Assembly: GCA_021802595.1 (NCBI GenBank)
Contig: JAJZRT010000167.1
Span: forward strand, 1-7,564
Length of the DNA: 7,564 nucleotides
Direction: 5' to 3'
DNA from: Pseudomonadota bacterium
GTDB taxonomy: Bacteria; Pseudomonadota; Gammaproteobacteria; Burkholderiales; Thiobacillaceae
Part shown: positions 1-6,605 of the stretch, in pieces
Position numbering within the stretch: position 1 is the first letter of the stretch
How the letters are laid out: each line of letters starts with the position of its first letter
Program-made: the position numbers and the translations under genes
Notes under the pieces: generated by a model
The model's input: the letters and a program-made list of their open reading frames with translations, nothing else
Database searches by the model: none
What the model was told of the DNA's origin: nothing

Positions 1-329
1 CCGTTATGGAGGAGTCGTGAGGAAGGCTGGTCGGCTGAATCGAGATGCGACACGACCCAGAGTCCCACCCATGCAAACGGCAGGAGGTGCATTGCCGGAA
101 CCTGATCCGACTGTGCGGACGGGTCGCAGTGCGCCTTGCACAAAGGGGAGGGCTTGCTCCCCATTTCACGCGCACAATCGGACGACATGTCGGTTTCTTC
201 GGCAGCGTTCGGTGCCGCGAAAGGAGTCATCTGCTGCGGGCAGGCGTACGCCGCGACCGCGAACTGACTCGAGATCAGGATCACGGCGCAGAGAAAAGCG
301 ATTGACCGGCGTATTTTCTTGCGGAACAT
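1..329 (-). CDS. Small exported Cys/His protein, 3' end cut by window
   Basis: Reading the minus strand from ATG 329-327 gives 109 uninterrupted codons running off the window edge, so the C-terminus is missing. Residues 1-29 form a clear export signal: basic n-region MFRKKIRR, hydrophobic core about 10-25, and an AYA cleavage motif before Cys30. The Cys at the cleavage site does not sit in a good lipobox (AYAC), so signal peptidase I is more likely than lipidation. The mature part has Cys30, Cys52, Cys64 and Cys68, with the motif LCKAHC at 63-68, and a second hydrophobic stretch at about 80-93 (LLPFAWVGLWVV region). It follows the RND pump gene on the same strand. Small secreted Cys/His/Met proteins near metal-efflux genes are familiar, so a periplasmic metal-binding or sensing role is an inference. 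I cannot name a family. An in-frame ATG at 347-345 is an alternative start; 329 is preferred because the signal peptide then begins correctly. No Shine-Dalgarno precedes either. Confidence 0.72.
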   Translation of the reverse strand, partial: MFRKKIRRSIAFLCAVILISSQFAVAAYACPQQMTPFAAPNAAEETDMSSDCAREMGSKPSPLCKAHCDPSAQSDQVPAMHLLPFAWVGLWVVSHLDSADQPSSRLLHN

Positions 330-335
330 GGAGCC

Positions 336-365
336 ACTATAACCCATCGTGTTTCAGTGAGTAAA
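336..365 (-). promoter_or_regulatory. Possible sigma70 promoter for the small exported protein gene
   Basis: On the minus strand, TATAGT (341-336; 5 of 6 matches to TATAAT) lies 18 bases after TTTACT (365-360; 4 of 6 matches to TTGACA). The -10 box ends only six bases before ATG 329, so transcription would begin at about the start codon. That fits the absence of any Shine-Dalgarno and would make a leaderless mRNA. The match could be chance; the small gene could also be read through from the operon. Confidence 0.35.
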
Positions 366-380
366 CTGCGCCTAACGCTT

Positions 381-414
381 CCGGGGGGCGCAAGGCAAGT
401 CATGGTCGCCCCGG
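381..414. repeat. Imperfect GC-rich inverted repeat between czcA and the small gene
   Basis: CCGGGG at 381-386 can pair with CCCCGG at 409-414, and CG at 389-390 with CG at 407-408 if two G residues are bulged out, leaving a 16-base loop. No run of T follows on either strand, so it is not a standard intrinsic terminator. It may weakly stabilise the 3' end of the operon transcript or be incidental in GC-rich DNA. Confidence 0.25.
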
Positions 415-434
415 CGTTGAGGAAGCAATCAGCA

Positions 435-461
435 CGATTGCCATTCCTGAGACGGCAATCG
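435..461. repeat. Perfect 8-bp inverted repeat downstream of czcA
   Basis: CGATTGCC at 435-442 is matched by GGCAATCG at 454-461 across an 11-base spacer. It lies about 50 bases beyond the czcA stop and about 105 bases upstream of the small gene's ATG. Neither side has a T-tract, so it is a poor rho-independent terminator. A dyad of this size in a gap between an efflux operon and a small gene could be a regulator-binding site or an RNA hairpin. The sequence does not decide between these. Confidence 0.35.
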
Positions 462-513
462 CATCGCAAATGCTTTCTGTTGCGGCGGGTAATGAAATGA
501 GTGTGATCCGAAA

Positions 514-3500
514 CTACCCGGCGTCGCTACTGCGGATAAACCGACCATAGCGCAATGCGAGACCCGGCAGGATGAGAAGGTTAAGGGCAGTGGACGTGAA
601 CAGGCCGCCCAGGATAACGATCGCCATCGGCCCCTCTATCTCGCGGCCCGGCGCACCCGCGCCCAAAGCCAGCGGCAGCAGTCCGAGCGCGGTTACCAGC
701 GCGGTCATGAGAATCGGCGTGAGACGTTCTGTCGCCCCCCGCAACGCTGCTTCAACTCCCCATTGCATACCTTCAACCGTCACGAGATGCTCGTAATGGG
801 AAAGCATCATCACGGAATTGCGCAAGGTAATCCCGAACAGGGTGACGAATCCGACCAGCGCCCCGACCGACACGCCCACCCGGGATATCGCCACCGCGAC
901 CACGCCGCCCACGAGCGCAAACGGCAAATTGACGAGCACCAGGCCCAGGTTGCGGTAATTCCGCAGCACCATCGACAGAAACAGCACGATTGCGACGCCG
1001 GCGAGGGCGGAATTGACGAGCAGGTCGCGGCTGGACCTGGCCTGTGCTTCGGCGGCCCCGCCGAATTCCACGTAGGTGCCTTCCGGCAGCTTGATTTTGG
1101 CGGCAATCTGTTTCTTGGCGTCCGCGACAAACGACTTCACGTCCCGGCCCGACACGTTGCTGGTGATGGCCTGCACCCGCCGCGCGCCGTTGTGGAGCAC
1201 CACGTAGCGCCCGGAACTTTCGTAGATGTCCGCCAATTGGCTCAGACGCACATAGGTTCCGTTCGGGTTGCGCAAGGTGAGTTCGCCGACGCCGGCGATG
1301 TTTTTCCTTTGCCGCGCATCGAGAATCACTGCGACATCGAAGACCCGGTTGCCGTCGTACACCTGGCCGACGACGTCGCCCTGATAGGCGGTACGGACGG
1401 CGTCGAGCACCTGCGTGGGATCAAATCCCCAGCGCGATAACGCGTCAGGTCGCAGCCGCACGATGAGCTGAGGGGTTCCCGGCGGGGACTGCACCTGCAC
1501 CTCCGTCGCACCCGGAACCCGATTGAGCACCTGGGCGATTTCCTGGGCCTCCCGATCCAGGGTGTCCAGGTCGTTGCCGTACACGTTCACCACCACCGAA
1601 GCCGTATACCCGGACAGGGTTTCCTCGATCCGCTCGGTGAGGAAGGTCTTGACAGAAGAGTTGACTCCCGGAAGCCGTGCCAGGGCGTCGCGCATATCGG
1701 CCTGGGCACGTTCGGCGGCCTCGCCTTCGACCGGTTTGAGGTCGACGTTCATTTCGCTGTAATGGGTACCGAAAACGTCGTCCGCCCCTTCGGCCCGGCC
1801 TGTGCTTTGCGCGACCGTACGAACGACCGGAAGCTTGAGAAGCTCCGCCGTGGCGTGGAGCCCCACGCGCAAGGACTCCTGCAACGAAGTGCCGGGTACC
1901 AGGGCTATGTGAACGATGAAATGCCCTTCCTTGAGTTCCGGCAGGAATTCGCCTCCAAGAAACGGCAGTATGGCCAATCCTGACACTGTGGCGAGTGCCG
2001 CGGCGATGACCACGCCGCGATGATGCCGTTCCACGCTCACCAGGAGAGAACGGTATCTGGCCTTGAGCCAACGCACGAGCCGTGGCTCCCGCTCCGGCAA
2101 AGGATGGTTTTCCAGCAGGATGAAGCACAGGGCCGGCGTCACGGTCAGCGCCACCACGAGGGAGGCGAGCGTCGCCAGGATGTAGGACACGCCCAACGGC
2201 CCAAACAGGCGGCCCGCCACGCCGGACATGGTGAGCACGGGCAGGAAGACCATGGTGATGACCAGCGTGGCATAAACCACGGCGCTGCGCACCTCCAGCG
2301 CGGCATTGAGGACCACGTCGAAGGTGGCGCGCGGGCTTTCGACCTGGCGATTTTCCCGCAGGCGGCGATAGATGTTTTCCACCACGATCACCGCGTCGTC
2401 GACCAGCAGGCCGATGGCGATGGCAAGCCCGCCCAGGGTCATGGTGTTCAGGCTCAGCCCGAGGTACTCCATGACCGTCGTGCCGGCGAGGAGGGAAAGG
2501 GGGATCGCCGCCAAGGAAATGGCGGCGGTCCGAAGGTTGAACAGGAACAGCGTCAGCACGATAACCACCAGCACCGCCCCGATCGCCAGGGAAGCCTCCA
2601 CGTTCCGCGTGGCGATCTGGATGAAATTCGCCGGCCGGAAGACCGTATCCAGAACGATCCCCTGGGCATTCAGCGCCGGGCGGATATCCTGCAGCGCCTG
2701 CTCGATGCGCTCGGTCACTTCCAGCGTGTTGGCGCCATACTGCTCCGAGACCACCAGTTGCACGGCCGGCTTGCCCATCACAGCGGCGGCGCCGATGGGC
2801 GTTGCCGGGGCGTCGACTACCCTCGCCACGTCGCCGAGCGTCACATTCATCCCGTTTTGATGAAGAATGACCGTTCTGGCGATGCGGTCCGCAGTGAGAG
2901 CCTGGCCTTCACTTTGCAGGATGAGCCTCTGGTTCGCCCCGTCGATCACCCCTGCGCCGCGCACGCCGGTCGCTTGGCGGGCCGCGGCGAGCACGTCCTC
3001 GATGGACACGTTGAATTTGACCAGACGCTGGGGTTCGACCTGGATTTGAAGCTGCTTCACCTCGCCGCCGAATACGGCTACCTTGGCGACGCCGGGAACG
3101 GCCAGAAGCCTGGGTTTCAGCGTCCAGTCGGCGATCGTGCGCAACTCCATGAGGGAGCGCTTGTCCGAGGTGAGGCCCAAAGCCATCACCACGCTCGTGG
3201 AGGACGTGAGCGGGGACATCTCCGGAGGGCGAATCCCTTGCGGCAGCCGGGAAGAAACGCCGGCAAGCCGCTCCGCGAGGGCCTGCCGATCGCGATAGAT
3301 ATCGCTGCCGGGCTTGAATATCGCGGTGATCACCGAGAGTCCCTGGATCGAATTCGAACGCAGCGTCTCAATCCCCGGAGCGCCGTTGACCGCATTCTCG
3401 ATCGGCTGGGTGACCAGCACTTCCACCTGTTCCGGCGACAGTCCCGTGGCTTCGGTCTGAATCACTACTTGTGGCGGGGCGAATTCGGGGAATACGTCAA

Positions 3501-3627
3501 ATGTGGCGCGCGACAGGGCATAGAGCCCATAGGCCACTAGGATGCACGCCAGCGCAATGACCACGCCCCGGAAGCGCAAGGAAAAACGCACAATGGCGGC
3601 GAGCATGCCGGGAGTTCCGCTGGTCAT
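514..3627 (-). CDS. czcA: CusA/CzcA-family RND efflux pump, inner-membrane subunit
   Basis: This 1037-residue protein is the proton-driven pump of a tripartite export complex and has normal family length. TM1 is at about 18-38, followed by the first periplasmic domain with heavy-metal-RND sequence (FDVFPEFAPPQVVIQTEA at 43-60, VTQPIE at 72-77). TM2-6 lie at about 344-503, TM7 at about 537-557, the second periplasmic loop at about 558-868, and TM8-12 at about 870-1025. The TM4 motif IGLLVDDAVIVVEN (405-418) gives Asp410, Asp411 and Glu417. TM10 has FGITLRNSVMM with Arg936 where AcrB-type pumps carry Lys. The CzcA Asp402 position is Ala404. The CusA methionine-triad positions appear as His573, Tyr623 and Glu669, so copper/silver specificity is not supported; cobalt, zinc, cadmium, nickel or an organic substrate remain open. 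The start at 3627 overlaps the adaptor stop as ATGA; an 83-codon upstream extension only reads through the adaptor gene in another frame. The stop is TAG at 516-514. Confidence 0.93.
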   Translation of the reverse strand: MTSGTPGMLAAIVRFSLRFRGVVIALACILVAYGLYALSRATFDVFPEFAPPQVVIQTEATGLSPEQVEVLVTQPIENAVNGAPGIETLRSNSIQGLSVITAIFKPGSDIYRDRQALAERLAGVSSRLPQGIRPPEMSPLTSSTSVVMALGLTSDKRSLMELRTIADWTLKPRLLAVPGVAKVAVFGGEVKQLQIQVEPQRLVKFNVSIEDVLAAARQATGVRGAGVIDGANQRLILQSEGQALTADRIARTVILHQNGMNVTLGDVARVVDAPATPIGAAAVMGKPAVQLVVSEQYGANTLEVTERIEQALQDIRPALNAQGIVLDTVFRPANFIQIATRNVEASLAIGAVLVVIVLTLFLFNLRTAAISLAAIPLSLLAGTTVMEYLGLSLNTMTLGGLAIAIGLLVDDAVIVVENIYRRLRENRQVESPRATFDVVLNAALEVRSAVVYATLVITMVFLPVLTMSGVAGRLFGPLGVSYILATLASLVVALTVTPALCFILLENHPLPEREPRLVRWLKARYRSLLVSVERHHRGVVIAAALATVSGLAILPFLGGEFLPELKEGHFIVHIALVPGTSLQESLRVGLHATAELLKLPVVRTVAQSTGRAEGADDVFGTHYSEMNVDLKPVEGEAAERAQADMRDALARLPGVNSSVKTFLTERIEETLSGYTASVVVNVYGNDLDTLDREAQEIAQVLNRVPGATEVQVQSPPGTPQLIVRLRPDALSRWGFDPTQVLDAVRTAYQGDVVGQVYDGNRVFDVAVILDARQRKNIAGVGELTLRNPNGTYVRLSQLADIYESSGRYVVLHNGARRVQAITSNVSGRDVKSFVADAKKQIAAKIKLPEGTYVEFGGAAEAQARSSRDLLVNSALAGVAIVLFLSMVLRNYRNLGLVLVNLPFALVGGVVAVAISRVGVSVGALVGFVTLFGITLRNSVMMLSHYEHLVTVEGMQWGVEAALRGATERLTPILMTALVTALGLLPLALGAGAPGREIEGPMAIVILGGLFTSTALNLLILPGLALRYGRFIRSSDAG

Positions 3628-4709
3628 TTGCGCTCGCCCTTCTCTCCATGTTCGCCTTTCTCGCCCCCTTCCTCTCCCTCTTCGCCCGACTGGATTTGGG
3701 AGCGGAATTCCTGGGAAAGCAATTGCTGCGCCCCGGTGACGACCACGGTCTCGCCAGGCGCGAACCCTTGCGACACGAACCAGCCGTCTTCCGTCGGGTT
3801 GCTCGTGGGCAGCTCGCGCCTCTCGAAATGTCCTGGGCGCGGCTGCACGTAAACCCATGCCTTGCCTTGCCACCACACCACGGCCGACGCGGGAACGATC
3901 ACTCCCGGCAAAGCCGCGCCGGCCGGCAGGTAAGCGGTGACGGTCATGCCGGGAAGCAGAACGGTTGCCGGCGCATGGTAGAACAGGCTCGCGCCCTGGA
4001 AGCGCGGGTCGGCTCGGGGTGCTCGGGAGATCAGCTCACCCGTTGCGTAACTGCCGTCCGGGCCCTGGACCCTCGCGGTTTTGGGAGGCGATGAAACGAC
4101 CATGCCGGCGGGGACATTGACCTGTATTACGACTCGTTGCTGGCTCATAAGCTGGCGGAACAGGGGGCCTCCGCCCAGGACGGCCTTGGCGAGAACGCTG
4201 CCCCATTGTTGGGCGGCATTCCCCTCGATGGCCGCAAGATTCGCGCGTGACGCGCGCAGGGTCGCCTCGTCGGACCGCCAGACCGCTTCGGCCGCCTGCA
4301 AGGCTTTGTCGGATACATCGCGGACATCCGCATTCAGGGCGTGCAGCCGTTCGTATTCCCTGCTCGAAGCCGCCAGCGCGGCTTGTGTCTTCTCCTCTTG
4401 GGCTTTCGCCCCGATGTACCGGTTGCGCAGGTCAATGAAATCCTGGGGAGGAACAACCGTGCCGAAAGCCTGGGTTTCCTGCTGGTGACTGACAGGCTTG
4501 AGGGCGTTTGTCACGATGCCGCTCAGAACGACGGTCTGCTTGTCCAGGGCAAGCGCTGGTTCGGCTGTTTCCCCGTGCGCTTCCGTCCGTGTTTCGCCGG
4601 GCTTCTCGACCTCATGCTGCCCCGCTTCATTCTTTTCGGCGATGCCCCAGGTTGCGATCGCTAATGCGCCGGCTGCGGCGCCAATCATCAGAATCATTTT
4701 GCCTTTCAT
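3624..4709 (-). CDS. Periplasmic adaptor (membrane fusion) protein of the RND pump
   Basis: This 361-residue protein links the RND pump to the outer-membrane channel. A hydrophobic N-terminal segment (about 5-22) is a signal or membrane anchor. It is followed by a charged linker with His32 and His45 (about 25-50), a beta segment (about 57-95), an alpha-helical hairpin rich in Ala/Glu/Arg (about 96-165), a beta-barrel region (about 191-262, with VVIQVNVPAGM and LLPGMTVTAYLPAG) and a membrane-proximal domain (about 268-335, with VIVPASAVVWWQGKAWVYV and GETVVVTGAQQLLSQEF). These last motifs are typical of HlyD/CzcB-type adaptors. The usual lipoyl half-motifs around the hairpin are not evident: FGTVVPPQDFIDL leads straight into the helix. 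The C-terminal 20 residues are almost only Gly, Glu and Lys, with one His. The start overlaps the upstream stop as ATGA, with AGAGGA nine bases ahead. Gene order outer-membrane factor, adaptor, pump matches czcCBA. Substrate is unknown. Confidence 0.85.
   Translation of the reverse strand: MKGKMILMIGAAAGALAIATWGIAEKNEAGQHEVEKPGETRTEAHGETAEPALALDKQTVVLSGIVTNALKPVSHQQETQAFGTVVPPQDFIDLRNRYIGAKAQEEKTQAALAASSREYERLHALNADVRDVSDKALQAAEAVWRSDEATLRASRANLAAIEGNAAQQWGSVLAKAVLGGGPLFRQLMSQQRVVIQVNVPAGMVVSSPPKTARVQGPDGSYATGELISRAPRADPRFQGASLFYHAPATVLLPGMTVTAYLPAGAALPGVIVPASAVVWWQGKAWVYVQPRPGHFERRELPTSNPTEDGWFVSQGFAPGETVVVTGAQQLLSQEFRSQIQSGEEGEEGGEKGEHGEKGERK
3637..3644 (-). promoter_or_regulatory. Ribosome binding site that fixes the czcA start
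   Basis: GAGAAGGG (3644-3637) ends nine bases before ATG 3627. It lies inside the last codons of the adaptor gene, in the stretch encoding the Gly/Glu/Lys tail. With the ATGA stop/start overlap it supports ATG 3627 as the true start and suggests translational coupling. Confidence 0.6.
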
Positions 4710-6127
4710 TGTTGGGTTTCCTCTTTGCGGGGACTTGCCGCGGAAATCGCGGGAAAAGACGAGTTAGGGGCCAAAGGACGCTGTATGGCATCTTCCAGCT
4801 CCCCCAGGGACTGTTGCCCCTGAATCAGGGTGTCAAGCCGGGCGCGCTTGGCGGATAGCAGTTCGAACGCGCCCTCGGCCAGGGCGAGCCGGTCGGTTTC
4901 GCCGGCACGGAACCACGCTTCCAGGGAGGCCTGGCGCCTTTCCTGCTCGGTGACAAGTTGATCGGCAGTTAGAAGCTTCTGCGAAACCGCGCGGTAGGCG
5001 GCCAGTGACAAATCGAGGTCGCTTATCACCCTCGCCTGCAGGGCGGTAAAATCCGCCGCCGCCTGCGTGCGCCGGGCCTCCGCCTCGGCGATGGGGCCCT
5101 CGTTGCGGTTGAGAAGTGGAAGGACGAGAGACAAGCCGAGGGACCACTTATTGACGCCTTGATCCCATTGGTAGCCCGGACCCAAGGTGAGATCGGGGTA
5201 TTGTTTGGCGATCGCGAGTTGCAGGGCGGATTGGCTCGCCTCGTATTCCGCCAGTGCAGCCAGAATGTCTGCGCGGTTCAGGAGGGCCTCTCGACGCACC
5301 TCGGGCGCGGGCAGATCGTTGGGACCGGGAACGCTGTCAAGCCCGTTGAACGACACCGCGCTGTCCGCCAGGCTCGCCGCCGGCACGCCGATTGCCGCGG
5401 CAAGCTTGATGCGTGCCTCGGTCTCCTGTTTCTGCGCTTCGCTCAACGCCAGCCTGGTCTGCTGGAGCGTGATCCGGGCCTGGGCCACGTCTGCGACGGA
5501 AACCTCTCCGGCACGGAGCCTTCGATCCAACAGGCCGGCTATCTCTGACAAGAGCGCCTCCTGCTCTTTGAGGGGCGCGACCCTTTCGTGGGCTGCATAC
5601 AGGCCGACCAGGCTTGCGCGTACCCGGCTGTAGACCTGCCAAGCGGTGCTGGCGAGCCCACTACGGGCGGCCTCCGACATGTGCTGCGCCTGGTCGATCC
5701 GGTAGCCACGTTTGCCTGCGGTCTCTACCGGAATGTTCAAATTCAGTCCCCAAGTCCACGGGAAACCCCCGCTCGGGGCATTGCGTTGACCGAAGACGTC
5801 CAAGGCAGGATTGGGCCGTGCCCCCGCCGTAATGGTGCCTGCCTCGGCCACACCCCATTTGGCGCGCACGACATCGAGGTCGGGATGAAAGTAAAACGCG
5901 ACCAGCGTAAGGTGCGTCAAGTCCCACGATTTTGGCGGCCATGGAGCAGCCTCTTGCGGTAGGTTTTGCCGAACGAAATCCCGCAGCCCGGCGCTGTCCA
6001 GCGAACGGGATTCAAACGCGGATGCGGTTTGGGCGGGCAACAGGGGCTTGGGCTGAAAGCTCACGCATCCTCCCAACAGCGATGCCAGGACGCACGGAAC
6101 GGCGAATTTGTTGAGGGTGTTCTTCAT
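4706..6127 (-). CDS. TolC/CzcC-family outer-membrane efflux lipoprotein
   Basis: This 473-residue protein should form the trimeric outer-membrane and periplasmic tunnel through which the pump discharges its substrate. The N-terminus is a lipoprotein signal with lipobox LGGC (18-21), so Cys21 is the likely lipidated residue. Two outer-membrane-efflux repeats follow. The first covers about 70-250 (WGLNLNIPVETAGKRGYRI at 126-144, then long helices ending in KLAAAIGVP). The second covers about 275-450 (AIAKQYPDLTLGPGYQW at 305-321 and LSLVLPLLNRNEGPIAEAEA at 332-351, a hallmark of CzcC-like proteins). Family length and helix content are normal. The ATG at 6127 lies nine bases after the upstream stop. 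No good Shine-Dalgarno is visible (ATCTCCACC precedes the ATG), so translation may depend on ribosomes finishing the previous gene. It is the first of three efflux-complex genes and its stop overlaps the adaptor start. Confidence 0.92.
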   Translation of the reverse strand: MKNTLNKFAVPCVLASLLGGCVSFQPKPLLPAQTASAFESRSLDSAGLRDFVRQNLPQEAAPWPPKSWDLTHLTLVAFYFHPDLDVVRAKWGVAEAGTITAGARPNPALDVFGQRNAPSGGFPWTWGLNLNIPVETAGKRGYRIDQAQHMSEAARSGLASTAWQVYSRVRASLVGLYAAHERVAPLKEQEALLSEIAGLLDRRLRAGEVSVADVAQARITLQQTRLALSEAQKQETEARIKLAAAIGVPAASLADSAVSFNGLDSVPGPNDLPAPEVRREALLNRADILAALAEYEASQSALQLAIAKQYPDLTLGPGYQWDQGVNKWSLGLSLVLPLLNRNEGPIAEAEARRTQAAADFTALQARVISDLDLSLAAYRAVSQKLLTADQLVTEQERRQASLEAWFRAGETDRLALAEGAFELLSAKRARLDTLIQGQQSLGELEDAIQRPLAPNSSFPAISAASPRKEETQQ

Positions 6128-6136
6128 GGTGGAGAT

Positions 6137-6592
6137 TTACGGCAGCACCAGATCGAAAGACTTCTGTTGCGGCGGATAGCAGACACCGACTTTTTCGTTG
6201 CAACCTTGGTAGCTCGCAAGCAACGTCAGGTGCTTCGCGGCCGGCTTGCGGTCCAATACGATTTCAGCCCGGAAAGGTTTCTTGTAGGTCTCCATCGTGC
6301 CCAAGAACGGGTCGTTCTTGACCTCGCCGGGGGGCAGCCGAACCTCCTTGATCAGCACGCCGCCCGCATTCTTCAGCGCGAAGAAGGTCTTGTTCTTGTA
6401 GAGATAATGGCCTTTTGCCGGCGTGAATTCCGCAACGACCGTGTCGGAACCCCGGACCGAGACCTTGAGCTTGAACGCCTCATCGGGCGGCAGCGGCTCT
6501 TCGGCTGCTGCCACACCCGGCACGAAAACACTCTGAAGCGCCAGCAGTTGGATCGCCGCGATAACGGCGTATTTCGAGAATAACCTGCGCAT
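6137..6592 (-). CDS. Stand-alone DsbD N-terminal (alpha) domain protein, periplasmic
   Basis: This 151-residue exported protein matches only the first domain of DsbD, the periplasmic immunoglobulin-fold module that passes electrons to DsbC, CcmG and similar partners. A signal peptide covers about 1-30 (cleavage near VAAA). Visible family marks are FTPAKGHYLYKNKTFF (56-71), the cap-loop region NDPFLGTMETY (93-103) with Phe96 in the place of the Phe shielding the E. coli disulfide, and YQGC...VCYPP with the redox pair Cys131 and Cys138. Six residues separate the cysteines, whereas E. coli DsbD has five as I recall it. The membrane and C-terminal thioredoxin domains of DsbD are absent and no partner gene lies in the window. 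AAAGGA stands six bases before ATG 6592, within the end of the TlpA-like gene. Placed between a thioredoxin-like gene and efflux genes, it is probably an electron carrier or thiol chaperone in a metal-stress operon; that role is inferred. Confidence 0.87.
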   Translation of the reverse strand: MRRLFSKYAVIAAIQLLALQSVFVPGVAAAEEPLPPDEAFKLKVSVRGSDTVVAEFTPAKGHYLYKNKTFFALKNAGGVLIKEVRLPPGEVKNDPFLGTMETYKKPFRAEIVLDRKPAAKHLTLLASYQGCNEKVGVCYPPQQKSFDLVLP

Positions 6593-6605
6593 ACTGATTC
6601 CTTTC

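Noticed and set aside
17..364. Plus-strand open frames of 115 and 86 codons at the left edge
   Set aside because: Both are antisense to the small exported protein gene and are Arg/Ser/Pro-rich without any motif.
381..414. A rho-independent terminator after czcA
   Set aside because: The stem is imperfect and no T-run follows in the direction of transcription.
281..469. A 62-codon minus-strand open frame across the gap
   Set aside because: It is out of frame with the signal-peptide gene that it overlaps, has no ribosome binding site and no recognisable protein features.
2020..3540. A 506-codon open frame on the plus strand
   Set aside because: It is antisense to the pump gene; the translation is a low-information mix of His, Gln, Gly and Arg with no hydrophobic or domain pattern, as expected for a shadow frame in GC-rich DNA.
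3628..3876. An 83-codon N-terminal extension of the RND pump frame
   Set aside because: It lies wholly within the adaptor gene in another frame, is Arg-rich with no RND similarity, and the start at 3627 has a ribosome binding site, an ATGA overlap and the correct family N-terminus.
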